Assembly (NCBI GenBank): GCA_934754655.1
Contig: CAKVIC010000016.1
Span: 1 to 31,903 of the forward strand
Reading direction: 5' to 3'
Length of the DNA: 31,903 bases
Origin: an uncultured Candidatus Melainabacteria bacterium
GTDB lineage: Bacteria > Cyanobacteriota > Vampirovibrionia > Gastranaerophilales > Gastranaerophilaceae
Positions 1-6,270 of this stretch are shown here, in pieces. The position numbers and the translations under genes are program-made. The notes beneath the pieces are model-generated. The model did not search any database. It had not been told where the DNA came from and saw nothing but the letters and a program-made list of their open reading frames with translations. Position 1 is the first letter of the stretch; each line of letters starts with the position of its first letter.

Positions 1-123
1 TGAGTGAACGGTAGTGAAGGAATTCCGGATAGCGAAGGAATTGAGCTGACAAGAACCGCAGGTTCGAAAGCGAAACTCCCGCCCCGCCGATGGCGGGTAC
101 GGGCGCGCGGAGCAAATTCAAGA
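1..123. repeat. Repeat family B, copy 1 (truncated by window start)
   Basis: GC-rich dispersed repeat, clearly related to copies at 3691-3827 and 5740-5879. It shares the blocks GAAGGAATTCCGGATAGCG, AACTCCCGCCCCGCCGATGG and CGGGCGCGCGGAGCAAAT, and ends in CAAGA like the others. Its internal hairpin is GAACC-GCA-GGTTC, where the other copies have TGTGGC-GGA-GCCACA: the sequence differs but pairing is kept. It is followed at 125-132 by a GCGGATTT block, the usual start of a further unit. The left end is missing because the window begins inside it. Confidence 0.85.
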
Positions 124-195
124 GGCGGATTTGAAAACAAAACAAATTGTCAGAGCAAAACGTGTAAGCAATAACTGTTAACAAAATACAATAAA

Positions 196-269
196 TCCCC
201 TCGATGGGAGTTGAACCCATGATCTTAGGCTTCGGAGACCTACGCTCTATCCAGCTGAGCTACGAGGAG
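196..269 (-). tRNA. tRNA-Arg (anticodon CCG)
   Basis: Read on the minus strand this folds as a full cloverleaf. The acceptor stem is CTCCTCG/CGAGGGG with discriminator A. There is a GCTC/GAGC D stem, anticodon stem TAGGT/GCCTA with loop CTCCGAA giving anticodon CCG, and a T arm ATGGG-TTCAACT-CCCAT. CCA is not encoded. CCG reads the arginine codon CGG, rare in such an AT-rich genome. It lies just downstream of murF on the same strand but has its own promoter-like sequence. Confidence 0.95.
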
Positions 270-277
270 TTAAATTT

Positions 278-306
278 ATTGTAAATTATTTTTTGTTTTG
301 GCGCAA
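278..306 (-). promoter_or_regulatory. Candidate promoter of tRNA-Arg
   Basis: On the minus strand, TTGCGC (301-306) and TACAAT (278-283) are separated by 17 bp, and the -10 box ends 8 nt before the tRNA 5' end. The spacing fits a sigma70-type promoter that starts transcription close to the mature tRNA end. Confidence 0.55.
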
Positions 307-319
307 TCGTTTACAGCTA

Positions 320-1645
320 TTATTTTTGCAAATAATCCAAAATCCTTTCAAATTTCATAGAACGAGAAGCTTTCAAAAAAATCGTTGATTTTTTATCTAA
401 ATTATTCTTAATAAATTCACCTGCTTTTTCAAGTTTATCAAAATGTTTTGAATAACAATTTGTAATTTTATCAGAAATATTTTTTGACAAATCCCCAACC
501 GTAATAACAACAGCATTTTTATCTAAATTTTTGTCAGAATTGATATATTCTCCAAGTTGTTGATGATAATAAACCTCATCAGCACCAAGTTCACCCATAT
601 CGCCCAAAACCAAAATATAATTTTTATAAAGTTCAAAAACCGTATCCACAAATGCTTTCATTGAATCAGGATTAGCATTATAACTATCATTAATTACTTT
701 AAAATCACCGACAGTAACAACTTCCCAACGTTTTTCGATATTTTTATAATTTTTCAAGCCCTTCGCAATTTCATCCGCCGACATTTTAAGCGCAAACCCA
801 ACATTTATTGCCGCTAAAGCGTTTTCTATATTGTAATCACCACCAACATTTAGTTCATAAATATTATTTTTGTATTCAAATTTTGAATAATTCGCGTTTT
901 TTTCTAAAATCTTAACATCATTTATTGAATAAAAAATTTTTTCACCTTCAAATTCAACTGTTTTTTTTATTAAATCATCATTATGAGCTATAAAAATATT
1001 TCCACGTTGATATTTAGTAATTTCACATTTTGCTTTTGCAATATTTTCTCTTGAACCCAAGCGCCCAATGTGCGCTGTTCCAACATTAGAAATAACAGTA
1101 ATATCCGGTTCTGAATATTTTGATAACAATTCAATTTCACCAAACCCGCGCATCCCCATTTCCAATACTAAAACTTCAGTATCATCAGGTGTTTCAAAAA
1201 TAGTTTGGCAAAAACCTATTTCATTATTATGATTAAGAGGTGTTTTAAAAGTTTTGAATTTTTCGCCCAAAGTAGCTGCAACAATCTCTTTTGTTGTTGT
1301 TTTGCCTGAACTTCCGGTTATTGCAACCACTTTGAAATTTAATTTATTACGTCTATAATTTGCTAATTTTAAATATGCTACCAAAGTATTTTCAACTTTT
1401 AAAATACATTTATTTTGGTATTCTTTAATATCAATTTTATCTGATGTAACGAATGCACCAATTGCACCTTTTTGCAAAGCTTGAAAAACAAATTTTTCGC
1501 CATCAAATGATTCCCCTTTTAACGGCAAATAAAAATCACCGGCAGTTAAAGTCCGAGTATCAGTTGAGATATTAACATCAAAATCTTCTGAATAATTATT
1601 TATAACATTTGCACCAGTTGCGTTTATAATCTCACTTAATTTCAT
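320..1645 (-). CDS. murF: UDP-N-acetylmuramoyl-tripeptide--D-alanyl-D-alanine ligase
   Basis: Cytoplasmic Mur ligase that adds D-Ala-D-Ala to UDP-MurNAc-tripeptide, the last soluble step of peptidoglycan precursor synthesis. The 441-residue protein has the three-domain Mur layout. An N-terminal UDP-binding part contains STDTRT and PLKGESFDG near 28-50. The ATP loop ITGSSGKTT is at 109-117, followed by the MurF-typical LNHNNEIG at 137-144. SNVGTAHIGRLGS lies near 186-198 and NDSYNANPDSM at 319-329. Length is normal for MurF. The ATG is preceded by GAGG at suitable spacing. The nuclease-like gene upstream ends 16 nt before this start, so the two are probably one transcript. No other mur or division genes are adjacent. 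Confidence 0.95.
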   Translation of the reverse strand: MKLSEIINATGANVINNYSEDFDVNISTDTRTLTAGDFYLPLKGESFDGEKFVFQALQKGAIGAFVTSDKIDIKEYQNKCILKVENTLVAYLKLANYRRNKLNFKVVAITGSSGKTTTKEIVAATLGEKFKTFKTPLNHNNEIGFCQTIFETPDDTEVLVLEMGMRGFGEIELLSKYSEPDITVISNVGTAHIGRLGSRENIAKAKCEITKYQRGNIFIAHNDDLIKKTVEFEGEKIFYSINDVKILEKNANYSKFEYKNNIYELNVGGDYNIENALAAINVGFALKMSADEIAKGLKNYKNIEKRWEVVTVGDFKVINDSYNANPDSMKAFVDTVFELYKNYILVLGDMGELGADEVYYHQQLGEYINSDKNLDKNAVVITVGDLSKNISDKITNCYSKHFDKLEKAGEFIKNNLDKKSTIFLKASRSMKFERILDYLQK

Positions 1646-1661
1646 ATTCGCCTCAATTTCT

Positions 1662-2096
1662 TTAATAAGCTTTTACAAGAAAAATTTTTATGCCATTATC
1701 AAGTCGCTCGATACGTTTAACATAACGATAATCAGATTCTGCTTTTAAAATAAGTACAACTGCAGGCTTTTTTCCTGTCATTTTGGCATAATAAAGTGAT
1801 TGTCCAATGCTTTCAGCCCATTTTTTTGCAAAATCAAATTCTATTGCATAATCTTTTGTAACGCAATCTACGCGCGTCATATCCCATAATACAACTTCTT
1901 TTCTGCCAAAATCCGATGTGCACCACTGGTTTACATAATATGATTCTACTTGATTTGGGCGCATTGTTTGAATATCATACCATTTTTGAGGAACATTATT
2001 TAAGCCTAAATAATATATGCCACAAGCCATTAACACAAATGTAATAAGGCTTGTAACAATTCTTGCAGTATAATTTTTCTTTCTCTTTCTTCCCAT
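1662..2096 (-). CDS. Membrane-anchored protein with a PD-(D/E)XK-like nuclease motif
   Basis: A 144-residue protein. A basic N-terminus (GRKRKK) leads into one hydrophobic segment at about 13-32, so the rest should face either the cytoplasm or the outside as a small tethered domain. That domain holds a compact pattern: RVDC (Asp77), then AIEFDF (Glu86, Asp88), KWAESIGQSLYYA (92-104), TGKKPAVVLIL (107-117). The D...ExD spacing and the following QxLxYA helix resemble small restriction-endonuclease-fold proteins; the fold assignment is inference from motif pattern. It lies directly upstream of murF (16-nt gap), likely co-transcribed. There is no Shine-Dalgarno sequence; an extended -10 ends 7 nt before the ATG, suggesting a leaderless message. 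Confidence 0.75.
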   Translation of the reverse strand: MGRKRKKNYTARIVTSLITFVLMACGIYYLGLNNVPQKWYDIQTMRPNQVESYYVNQWCTSDFGRKEVVLWDMTRVDCVTKDYAIEFDFAKKWAESIGQSLYYAKMTGKKPAVVLILKAESDYRYVKRIERLDNGIKIFLVKAY

Positions 2097-2102
2097 AAAT
2101 AA

Positions 2103-2111
2103 ATTTTAGCA
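2103..2111 (-). promoter_or_regulatory. Extended -10 element, leaderless start of the nuclease-like/murF operon
   Basis: On the minus strand TGC-TAAAAT lies with its last base 7 nt before the A of the start codon at 2096, where transcription would be expected to begin. No -35 and no ribosome-binding site is visible. The same TATGCTAAAAT string precedes the starts at 16369 and 21863. Confidence 0.6.
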
Positions 2112-2149
2112 TAAAGTTTTTGAATGGGCGGAAAAATTTTGTTTTCTTT

Positions 2150-2177
2150 CGTGGCGCGGGCGAATGCCCGCGCCACG
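2150..2177. repeat. Perfect 12-bp GC-rich hairpin
   Basis: CGTGGCGCGGGC and GCCCGCGCCACG form a perfect inverted repeat around a GAAT loop, standing out in an AT-rich intergenic region between flagellin and the nuclease-like gene. No run of T follows on either strand, so it is not a typical intrinsic terminator. It may be a palindromic dispersed element; only one copy is in this window. Confidence 0.8.
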
Positions 2178-2181
2178 GGGA

Positions 2182-2217
2182 ATTATAAAAATAAAGGGAT
2201 TGAACAAACCCAATCCC
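2182..2217 (-). terminator. Rho-independent terminator of flagellin
   Basis: On the minus strand a GGGATTG/CAATCCC stem (2196-2217) with an 8-nt loop is followed by TTTATTTTTATA. It lies 37 nt past the flagellin stop codon. Confidence 0.8.
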
Positions 2218-2253
2218 ACATATAAGTACATATCCCAATCAACAACAAATTTA

Positions 2254-3297
2254 TTATAACAAGTTCAAAGCTATACTTGGCGTTTGGTTAGCCGTTGACA
2301 ACAAGGTTGCTGACGCTTGTTGTAATATTTGAGCTTGAATAAAGCTTGAAGATTCAGTCGCAATATCAGTATCACGTAAAGTTGATAATGATGATGTCAA
2401 GTTTTGAGACTGAACATCTAAAGCATCAATAGCTGATAAAACTCTGTTTTGAGCTGAACCGATTTTAACAACTCTATCTGAAATTTCGTTAATAGCAGCA
2501 TCAATGTATTGTAGAGTTTCTTTAGGTACTGCCCAAGTTTCAGTTTGTAAAACGAATGAAGAATCAGCCGCATTATATTTTAAACCAGAACACATAGCAG
2601 CAAAAGCTTGAATTGCTTTATTTTTTTCATCAGCATCTGCACTTCCAAGATTTGCTAATGTACCACCAGCTTGTGTCATCAATTCTGACAATTTTTTACC
2701 TTCAGCAGTAGTTGGCGCATCTTTAAACTTATTAAACAAACCAAAGCAAGATGCATCTTTAAATAAATCAACATCTAAATGAATTTGGCTTTCACTTTTT
2801 GCATATAAACCAACTTGCAAATCAATTCCGTTAGCAGTCATACCAACATCAGAATTATCAGCACCTGCTTCTGAACTATATTTCATTAATTTAATACCAT
2901 TAAATTCAGCATTAGCAGAAATTCTATCGACTTCCATTAATCTAGCAGCAATTTCAGATTGAATTGCTCTTAAAGATTGTGAGCCATAAGTTCCGTTTGC
3001 AGCTTGCTCAGTCAAGTCACGAACACGTTGCAAATGCGAAGTCAATAATGAATAGGTTTCTTCGGCAGTTGTTAACATATCAGCACCAGTAGAAGCATTG
3101 TCAGAAGCGACATCTAAAGAGCCAAGTTGCGTAACCCACATATTTGAAATTGAATACCCCGCAGCGTTATCTGATGCGTGGTTAATTTTGTAACCAGTAG
3201 ACATTCTTTCAATAGAATCGTTTAGTGTGTTAGTTGCCTTGTTCAAGTTGCGTTGCGCAATGATTGACGAAATGTTCGTATTAATAGTAAGTGCCAT
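2254..3297 (-). CDS. Flagellin
   Basis: Structural subunit of the flagellar filament, exported through the flagellar type III system. The 347-residue protein has the classic flagellin ends. The N-terminal D0/D1 part starts ALTINTNISSIIAQRNL, then SIERMSTGYKINHASDNAAG near 28-47 and LTEQAANGTYG near 91-101. The C-terminal D1/D0 helix (about 265-347) holds SAQNRVLSAID and ends QQASATLLSTANQTPSIALN. The middle (about 140-260) is the variable, surface-exposed part. It is a single-gene unit: own promoter about 100 bp upstream, own terminator, and a start preceded by a purine-rich AAGGGATAGGG. The export ATPase gene fliI lies about 19 kb away in this window; no other filament or hook genes are near, so motility genes appear scattered. 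Confidence 0.97.
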   Translation of the reverse strand: MALTINTNISSIIAQRNLNKATNTLNDSIERMSTGYKINHASDNAAGYSISNMWVTQLGSLDVASDNASTGADMLTTAEETYSLLTSHLQRVRDLTEQAANGTYGSQSLRAIQSEIAARLMEVDRISANAEFNGIKLMKYSSEAGADNSDVGMTANGIDLQVGLYAKSESQIHLDVDLFKDASCFGLFNKFKDAPTTAEGKKLSELMTQAGGTLANLGSADADEKNKAIQAFAAMCSGLKYNAADSSFVLQTETWAVPKETLQYIDAAINEISDRVVKIGSAQNRVLSAIDALDVQSQNLTSSLSTLRDTDIATESSSFIQAQILQQASATLLSTANQTPSIALNLL

Positions 3298-3394
3298 ATA
3301 CCCTATCCCTTATTTAAATAAATTTTCCTTAATCTACAAAGACCTATAAATCCATATAACGCCTATATATCTTCACATACCCTTGTATAAATCT

Positions 3395-3423
3395 ATTATA
3401 GATTAATGATATAAAAATAACAA
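3395..3423 (-). promoter_or_regulatory. Sigma70-type promoter for flagellin
   Basis: Minus strand TTGTTA (3418-3423), 17-bp spacer and a consensus TATAAT (3395-3400). It implies a 5' leader of about 90 nt. I see no obvious sigma28-type TAAA/GCCGATAA pair, which would be usual for flagellin in many bacteria. Confidence 0.65.
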
Positions 3424-3449
3424 CATGTGCCTTTACAAAAATTTACAAA

Positions 3450-3525
3450 GCGGATTTTCGGTAGGGCTTTAGCCCGTAAGGTGTCGGTCGGACGTTACTC
3501 CGACGACACCCCGAATAATCCAAGA
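3450..3525. repeat. Repeat family A, copy 1
   Basis: A 76-bp GC-rich element running from GCGGATTTTCGG to CCGAATAATCCAAGA. Its ends are inverted (GGATTTTCGG against CCGAATAATCC). Inside are two hairpins: GGGCT-TT-AGCCC, and a longer one with GGTGTCG/CGACACC arms and an inner CGGA/TCCG. Three more copies occur at 5664-5738, 5881-5956 and 31828-31903. It is followed at 3528-3535 by a solitary GCGGATTT. Confidence 0.9.
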
Positions 3526-3561
3526 CAGCGGATTTAGGTGGATTCTCGGATGAGTTTTATT

Positions 3562-3677
3562 TGTCATGCTGAACTCGTTTCAGCATCTCACCAACATAGA
3601 ACCTTGCGTTAATTAGGCTTCTTACTTATATTAACCCCAGTTCACTTGTCAGATCCTGAAATAAATTCAGGATGACA
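3562..3677. repeat. Repeat family C, copy 1 (116 bp, inverted ends)
   Basis: Begins TGTCATGCTGAA and ends TTCAGGATGACA, near-perfect inverted ends. Each end also contains its own hairpin: GCTGAA-ctcg-TTCAGC on the left and ATCCTGAA-ataaa-TTCAGGAT on the right. The second copy at 24658-24773 has exactly the same length and conserved ends but a diverged middle. It looks like a small non-autonomous mobile or palindromic element. Confidence 0.85.
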
Positions 3678-3690
3678 GAAAAAATAACCA

Positions 3691-3827
3691 CGGAATTTGC
3701 GGACGGAATGAGTGAACGAAGTGAAGGAATTCCGGATAGCGAACATATTGAGCTGACTGTGGCGGAGCCACAAAGGCGAAACTCCCGCCCCGCCGATGGC
3801 GGGTACGGGCGCGCGGAGCAAATCCAA
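3691..3827. repeat. Repeat family B, copy 2
   Basis: About 137 bp, from GGAATTTGCGGACGGAATG to CGCGCGGAGCAAATCCAA. The ends are inverted (imperfect GGAATTTGC against GCAAATCC). It contains the TGTGGC-GGA-GCCACA hairpin and the CCCGCC-GAT-GGCGGG hairpin. It sits 13 bp beyond repeat C and ends 22 bp before the stop codon of the LuxR-type gene. Any open frame through it is a by-product of its GC-rich sequence. Confidence 0.9.
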
Positions 3828-3848
3828 ATCTAAAAACACTTAAATTAT

Positions 3849-4061
3849 TTAATTTTTATACCCAATGATATAAGCAAGTTGTGCTCTTGTTTTGACATTT
3901 AATTTTAAATAAATAGATAAAACATGAGCTTTAACGGTTGATTTTGAGATAGATAGTTCTTTTGCAATCATGATATTTGTGCTTCCGCATGCCAATAATT
4001 TTGCAATTTCTAATTCTCTAGAACTCAATAAATTCAATACATTAGTAGTTTTATTTTCCAA
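3849..4061 (-). CDS. Stand-alone LuxR/GerE-type HTH regulator
   Basis: A 70-residue protein that is essentially one LuxR-type DNA-binding domain: LSSRELEIAKLLACGSTNIMIAKELSISKSTVKAHVLSIY spans about 12-51 (described in pieces: LSSREL, then GSTNIMIAKELSISKSTVKA as the HTH). The tail is KLNVKTRAQLAYI. There is no receiver or ligand-binding domain, so it resembles GerE-like mini-regulators. The start is TTG with AGG about 8 nt upstream. It is divergent from the XRE gene at 4303 across 240 bp. Target genes are unknown. Confidence 0.88.
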   Translation of the reverse strand: MENKTTNVLNLLSSRELEIAKLLACGSTNIMIAKELSISKSTVKAHVLSIYLKLNVKTRAQLAYIIGYKN

Positions 4062-4205
4062 TTTTAAAACCTTTTTTAGACGTTGTTAAAAAAATCCCCC
4101 ATGTTACCTATAAAAAACTCTCAAACCTTTGTGTACATTGATAAAAAAAGTTTCAATTTTTGACAATAAAACGTGAAAAATTTCAAAAAAAACGTCACAT
4201 GGTCA

Positions 4206-4234
4206 AATATTGCATAGAAGTCCAAATTTGTCAA
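4206..4234 (-). promoter_or_regulatory. Candidate promoter of the LuxR-type gene
   Basis: Minus strand TTGACA (4229-4234), 17-bp spacer, AATATT (4206-4211) preceded by TGC (extended -10). It predicts a leader of roughly 135 nt. The surrounding 4062-4302 intergenic region is very AT-rich, with several TTGTCA/TTGACA-like strings on both strands; no other feature is clear there. Confidence 0.5.
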
Positions 4235-4302
4235 CAAAATTTGTGGCTTAGGTCAATTCCATTTTTAAATTATTTTGTCAAAATAGTATTAGAGGTGTTT
4301 TT

Positions 4303-4626
4303 ATGCCGGATATAAAAAAATTACTAGGAAAACGTATTAAAGAGCTTAGAATTGCTAAGAACATGACGCAAGAGGAGCTTTCAGAATATACTGGTATTGG
4401 TAATTCAAGTATCAGTAAGATTGAGAGTGGTCATTTTCACCCTACTGCCGAGAACTTAGAAAAAATTTCAGAAGCATTAGGTGTTGAAACTTATCAACTT
4501 TATTTTTACAAGCATCATGAAGAAATACAAAATATTCGTAAAGAATTAAGTGCGCTTTTACAAGTGGCAAAAGATGAAGATTTGAAGTTGATATATAGGA
4601 TTGTTCTTGCAATTTTTAACAAATAA
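4303..4626 (+). CDS. XRE-family transcriptional regulator
   Basis: A 107-residue protein with an N-terminal Cro/CI-type HTH: LGKRIKELRIAKNMTQEELS (8-27), TGIGNSSISKIESGHFHPT (30-48), then LEKISEALGVETYQLYFY (52-69). The C-terminal third is a short charged/hydrophobic helix that may be a dimerisation part. AGAGGTG precedes the ATG. It ends 53 nt before hydE on the same strand, but a TATAAT between them suggests hydE has its own promoter, so a regulatory link with hydE is only a guess. Confidence 0.9.
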   Translation: MPDIKKLLGKRIKELRIAKNMTQEELSEYTGIGNSSISKIESGHFHPTAENLEKISEALGVETYQLYFYKHHEEIQNIRKELSALLQVAKDEDLKLIYRIVLAIFNK

Positions 4627-4650
4627 TTATGCAAAATATCAAAGTTATAC

Positions 4651-4656
4651 TATAAT
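4651..4656 (+). promoter_or_regulatory. Consensus -10 box ahead of hydE
   Basis: TATAAT in the XRE-hydE gap, 13 nt before the GAGG ribosome-binding site at 4669-4672. No good -35 is visible at 16-18 bp, so this is a candidate only. Confidence 0.4.
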
Positions 4657-4679
4657 ACACTTAACCTTGAGGAAAAATT

Positions 4680-5678
4680 TTGGATAAGAATTTTATAGCG
4701 CAAAAATTAATAGAAAACCCGACTGAAAGTTTTTTGTTCCAGAAAGCAAATGAAATCAGGAAAAAATACGTCGGGGATTCAGTACATTTACGTGGACTTA
4801 TTGAATTTTCAAATATATGCACACGTACTTGCTATTATTGTGGTTTACGATGTAAAAACAAAAATATTAACAGATATAGGCTTTCAGAAGAAGAGATTCT
4901 CAAATTTGTAAAACATGGCGTAGATTTAGGTTATAAAACGATTGTTTTGCAATCAGGTGAAGATTTATATTATACTTCTGATAAGCTTTGTAGAATTATA
5001 GAAAATGTCAAAAAATATGATGTTGCTTTGACTTTAAGTATAGGTGAAAAAACTTATGATGAATACAAAAGATTCAAAGACGCGGGCGCTGATAGATATC
5101 TTTTGAGAATAGAAACCACTGATAAAAAGCTTTATAAAAAACTTCATCCTAATATGTCTTATGAAAATAGGGTTGAATGCTTATATAATTTAAAATCTTT
5201 GGGATTTGAAACCGGCACCGGTTGTTTGGTTGGATTGCCAGAACAAACGATTGAATCTTTAGCTGATGACATTTTATTTTTCAAAAATCTTGATGCGGAT
5301 ATGATAGGCATAGGTCCTTTTATTCCTCATCCAAATACACCATTGGGCGAGGTTAAAGTTGATTTAAATCACAATTTTGAACTTGCTTTAAAAGTTATGG
5401 CTTTGACTCGAATTATTTTGAAAAATATTAATATTCCTGCAACAACTGCTATGGAGACAATAAACCCAAATGGTAGAATTATAGCGTTGAATTCAGGCGC
5501 AAATGTTGTTATGCCAAATATCACACAAGGTAATTATCGCAAAGATTATGAAATTTATCCTAATAAGATTTGCACGGATGAATCTCCGGATTTATGCTCA
5601 AATTGTATAAAAAATAAAATCAAATCAATCGGACGTACAATTTCTAACGACAAAGGATTTAGGGCGGATTTTCGGTAG
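4680..5678 (+). CDS. hydE: [FeFe]-hydrogenase maturation radical SAM enzyme HydE
   Basis: Radical SAM protein that works with HydF and HydG to build the 2Fe part of the [FeFe]-hydrogenase active site. The radical SAM cluster motif is CTRTCYYC (Cys47, Cys51, Cys54) after LRGLIEFSN. The SAM-binding Gly/Glu features lie in VLQSGED near 95-101. A C-terminal trio, Cys298, Cys306 and Cys309 (spacing 8 and 3), matches the spacing of the second Fe-S cluster described in Thermotoga HydE. Length 332 is slightly short for the family. The start is TTG with GAGG seven nt upstream. The last codons and the TAG stop come from repeat family A (starting 5664), so the native C-terminal tail has been replaced. 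HydF, HydG and the hydrogenase are not in the window. BioB/PylB-like enzymes are related, but the C-terminal Cys trio favours HydE. Confidence 0.88.
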   Translation: MDKNFIAQKLIENPTESFLFQKANEIRKKYVGDSVHLRGLIEFSNICTRTCYYCGLRCKNKNINRYRLSEEEILKFVKHGVDLGYKTIVLQSGEDLYYTSDKLCRIIENVKKYDVALTLSIGEKTYDEYKRFKDAGADRYLLRIETTDKKLYKKLHPNMSYENRVECLYNLKSLGFETGTGCLVGLPEQTIESLADDILFFKNLDADMIGIGPFIPHPNTPLGEVKVDLNHNFELALKVMALTRIILKNINIPATTAMETINPNGRIIALNSGANVVMPNITQGNYRKDYEIYPNKICTDESPDLCSNCIKNKIKSIGRTISNDKGFRADFR

Positions 5679-5738
5679 GGCTTTAGCCCGTAAGGTCGAG
5701 CGGGACGTTACTCCGCCGACACCCCGAATAATCCAAGA
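5664..5738. repeat. Repeat family A, copy 2 (overlaps the hydE 3' end)
   Basis: A 75-bp copy of the A element, from GCGGATTTTCGGTAGGGC to CCGAATAATCCAAGA. Its left end overlaps hydE; the TAG within CGGTAGGG at 5676-5678 is the hydE stop. The long hairpin is altered on one arm (GGTCGAGCGGGACG), so pairing is weaker than in copy 3. Repeat B copy 3 follows after one base. Confidence 0.9.
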
Positions 5739-5739
5739 C

Positions 5740-5879
5740 GCGGATTTGCGGACGGAATGAATGAACGACAGTGAAGGAATTCCGGATAGCGAAGGAATTG
5801 AGCTGACTGTGGCGGAGCCACAAAGGCGAAACTCCCGCCCCGCCGATGGCGGGTACGGGCGCGCGGAGCAAATCCAAGA
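5740..5879. repeat. Repeat family B, copy 3
   Basis: The most complete B copy (140 bp), from GCGGATTTGCGGACGG to GGAGCAAATCCAAGA, with perfect inverted ends GGATTTGC/GCAAATCC. It contains hairpins TGTGGC-GGA-GCCACA and CCCGCC-GAT-GGCGGG. It is joined to A copy 2 on the left and A copy 3 on the right by single bases. Confidence 0.92.
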
Positions 5880-5880
5880 G

Positions 5881-5956
5881 GCGGATTTTCGGTAGGGCTT
5901 TAGCCCGTAAGGTGTCGGTCGGACGTTACTCCGCCGACACCCCGAATAATCCAAGA
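5881..5956. repeat. Repeat family A, copy 3, followed by a B fragment
   Basis: A 76-bp A element with a fully paired long hairpin (GGTGTCGG/CCGACACC, inner CGGA/TCCG). After two bases a 15-bp fragment of B's left end (GCGGATTTGCGGACG, 5959-5973) follows, then ordinary AT-rich sequence. Confidence 0.92.
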
Positions 5957-6043
5957 GGGCGGATTTGCGGACGCATTTTTTGTCATAAGTCACTTGTTCA
6001 AGTATCTAATCAACGTCAATTTTTGAATCAAACAAAAAACTTA

Positions 6044-6184
6044 CTAATCATGTTTATTAAATATTTCAAAAATCTCGCTTAAATTATTAGTACAATCAAC
6101 ATAAATATCATCTTTTGAAAAATCTTTTGATTTTTCTTTTTTAACTTTTTTTTCGTCGCTATTTTTCAACTTTTTCTTCTTCAT
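6044..6184 (-). CDS. Small basic hypothetical protein (46 aa)
   Basis: The open frame starts MKKKKLKNSDEKKVKKEK and ends LSEIFEIFNKHD. The first half is strongly Lys-rich; the second half is acidic and hydrophobic. It is divergent from the XRE gene at 6271 and has a promoter with a perfect TTGACA -35 just upstream. The ribosome-binding site is weak (GAAAG). I recognise no family. The pairing of a tiny gene with a divergent small XRE regulator suggests the regulator may control both. A chance frame in AT-rich DNA is still possible. Confidence 0.5.
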   Translation of the reverse strand: MKKKKLKNSDEKKVKKEKSKDFSKDDIYVDCTNNLSEIFEIFNKHD

Positions 6185-6198
6185 TTATTATCTTTCTA

Positions 6199-6226
6199 TT
6201 TATAATTATATTCACACAAATGTCAA
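6199..6226 (-). promoter_or_regulatory. Promoter for the 46-aa gene
   Basis: Minus strand TTGACA (6221-6226), 16-bp spacer, TATAAA (6199-6204), ending 15 nt before the ATG at 6184. It lies about 10 bp from the divergent XRE promoter, so the two form a compact divergent control region. Confidence 0.6.
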
Positions 6227-6235
6227 TCAGATTGA

Positions 6236-6264
6236 TTGTTGATAATATCAGTGTAACTGATAAT
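6236..6264 (+). promoter_or_regulatory. Promoter and dyad operator of the 6271 XRE gene
   Basis: TTGTTG (6236-6241), 17-bp spacer, GATAAT (6259-6264), ending 7 nt before the ATG at 6271. A perfect dyad TATCAGT-GTA-ACTGATA (6246-6262) covers the spacer and the -10. A second small dyad, AATCA-GAT-TGATT, lies just upstream near 6224-6236. This placement is typical of an autorepressor site. Confidence 0.6.
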
Positions 6265-6270
6265 TTAAAA

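Noticed and set aside
1996..2238. 80-codon minus-strand frame across the GC hairpin
   Set aside because: Overlaps the nuclease-like gene start and the flagellin terminator in another frame; no ribosome-binding site and composition is non-coding.
3450..5973. CRISPR array
   Set aside because: Units are long, structured and of two types joined directly; there are no regular unique spacers and no cas genes.
5625..6082. Open frames running through the A-B-A repeat array on both strands (up to about 120 codons)
   Set aside because: They follow the GC-rich repeat sequence, lack ribosome-binding sites, and similar frames appear wherever a B copy lies (for example 3642-3839).
6220..6270. Longer start (88 aa) for the XRE gene
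   Set aside because: The added 17 residues are encoded by the promoter and the operator-like dyad, and the HTH domain does not need them.
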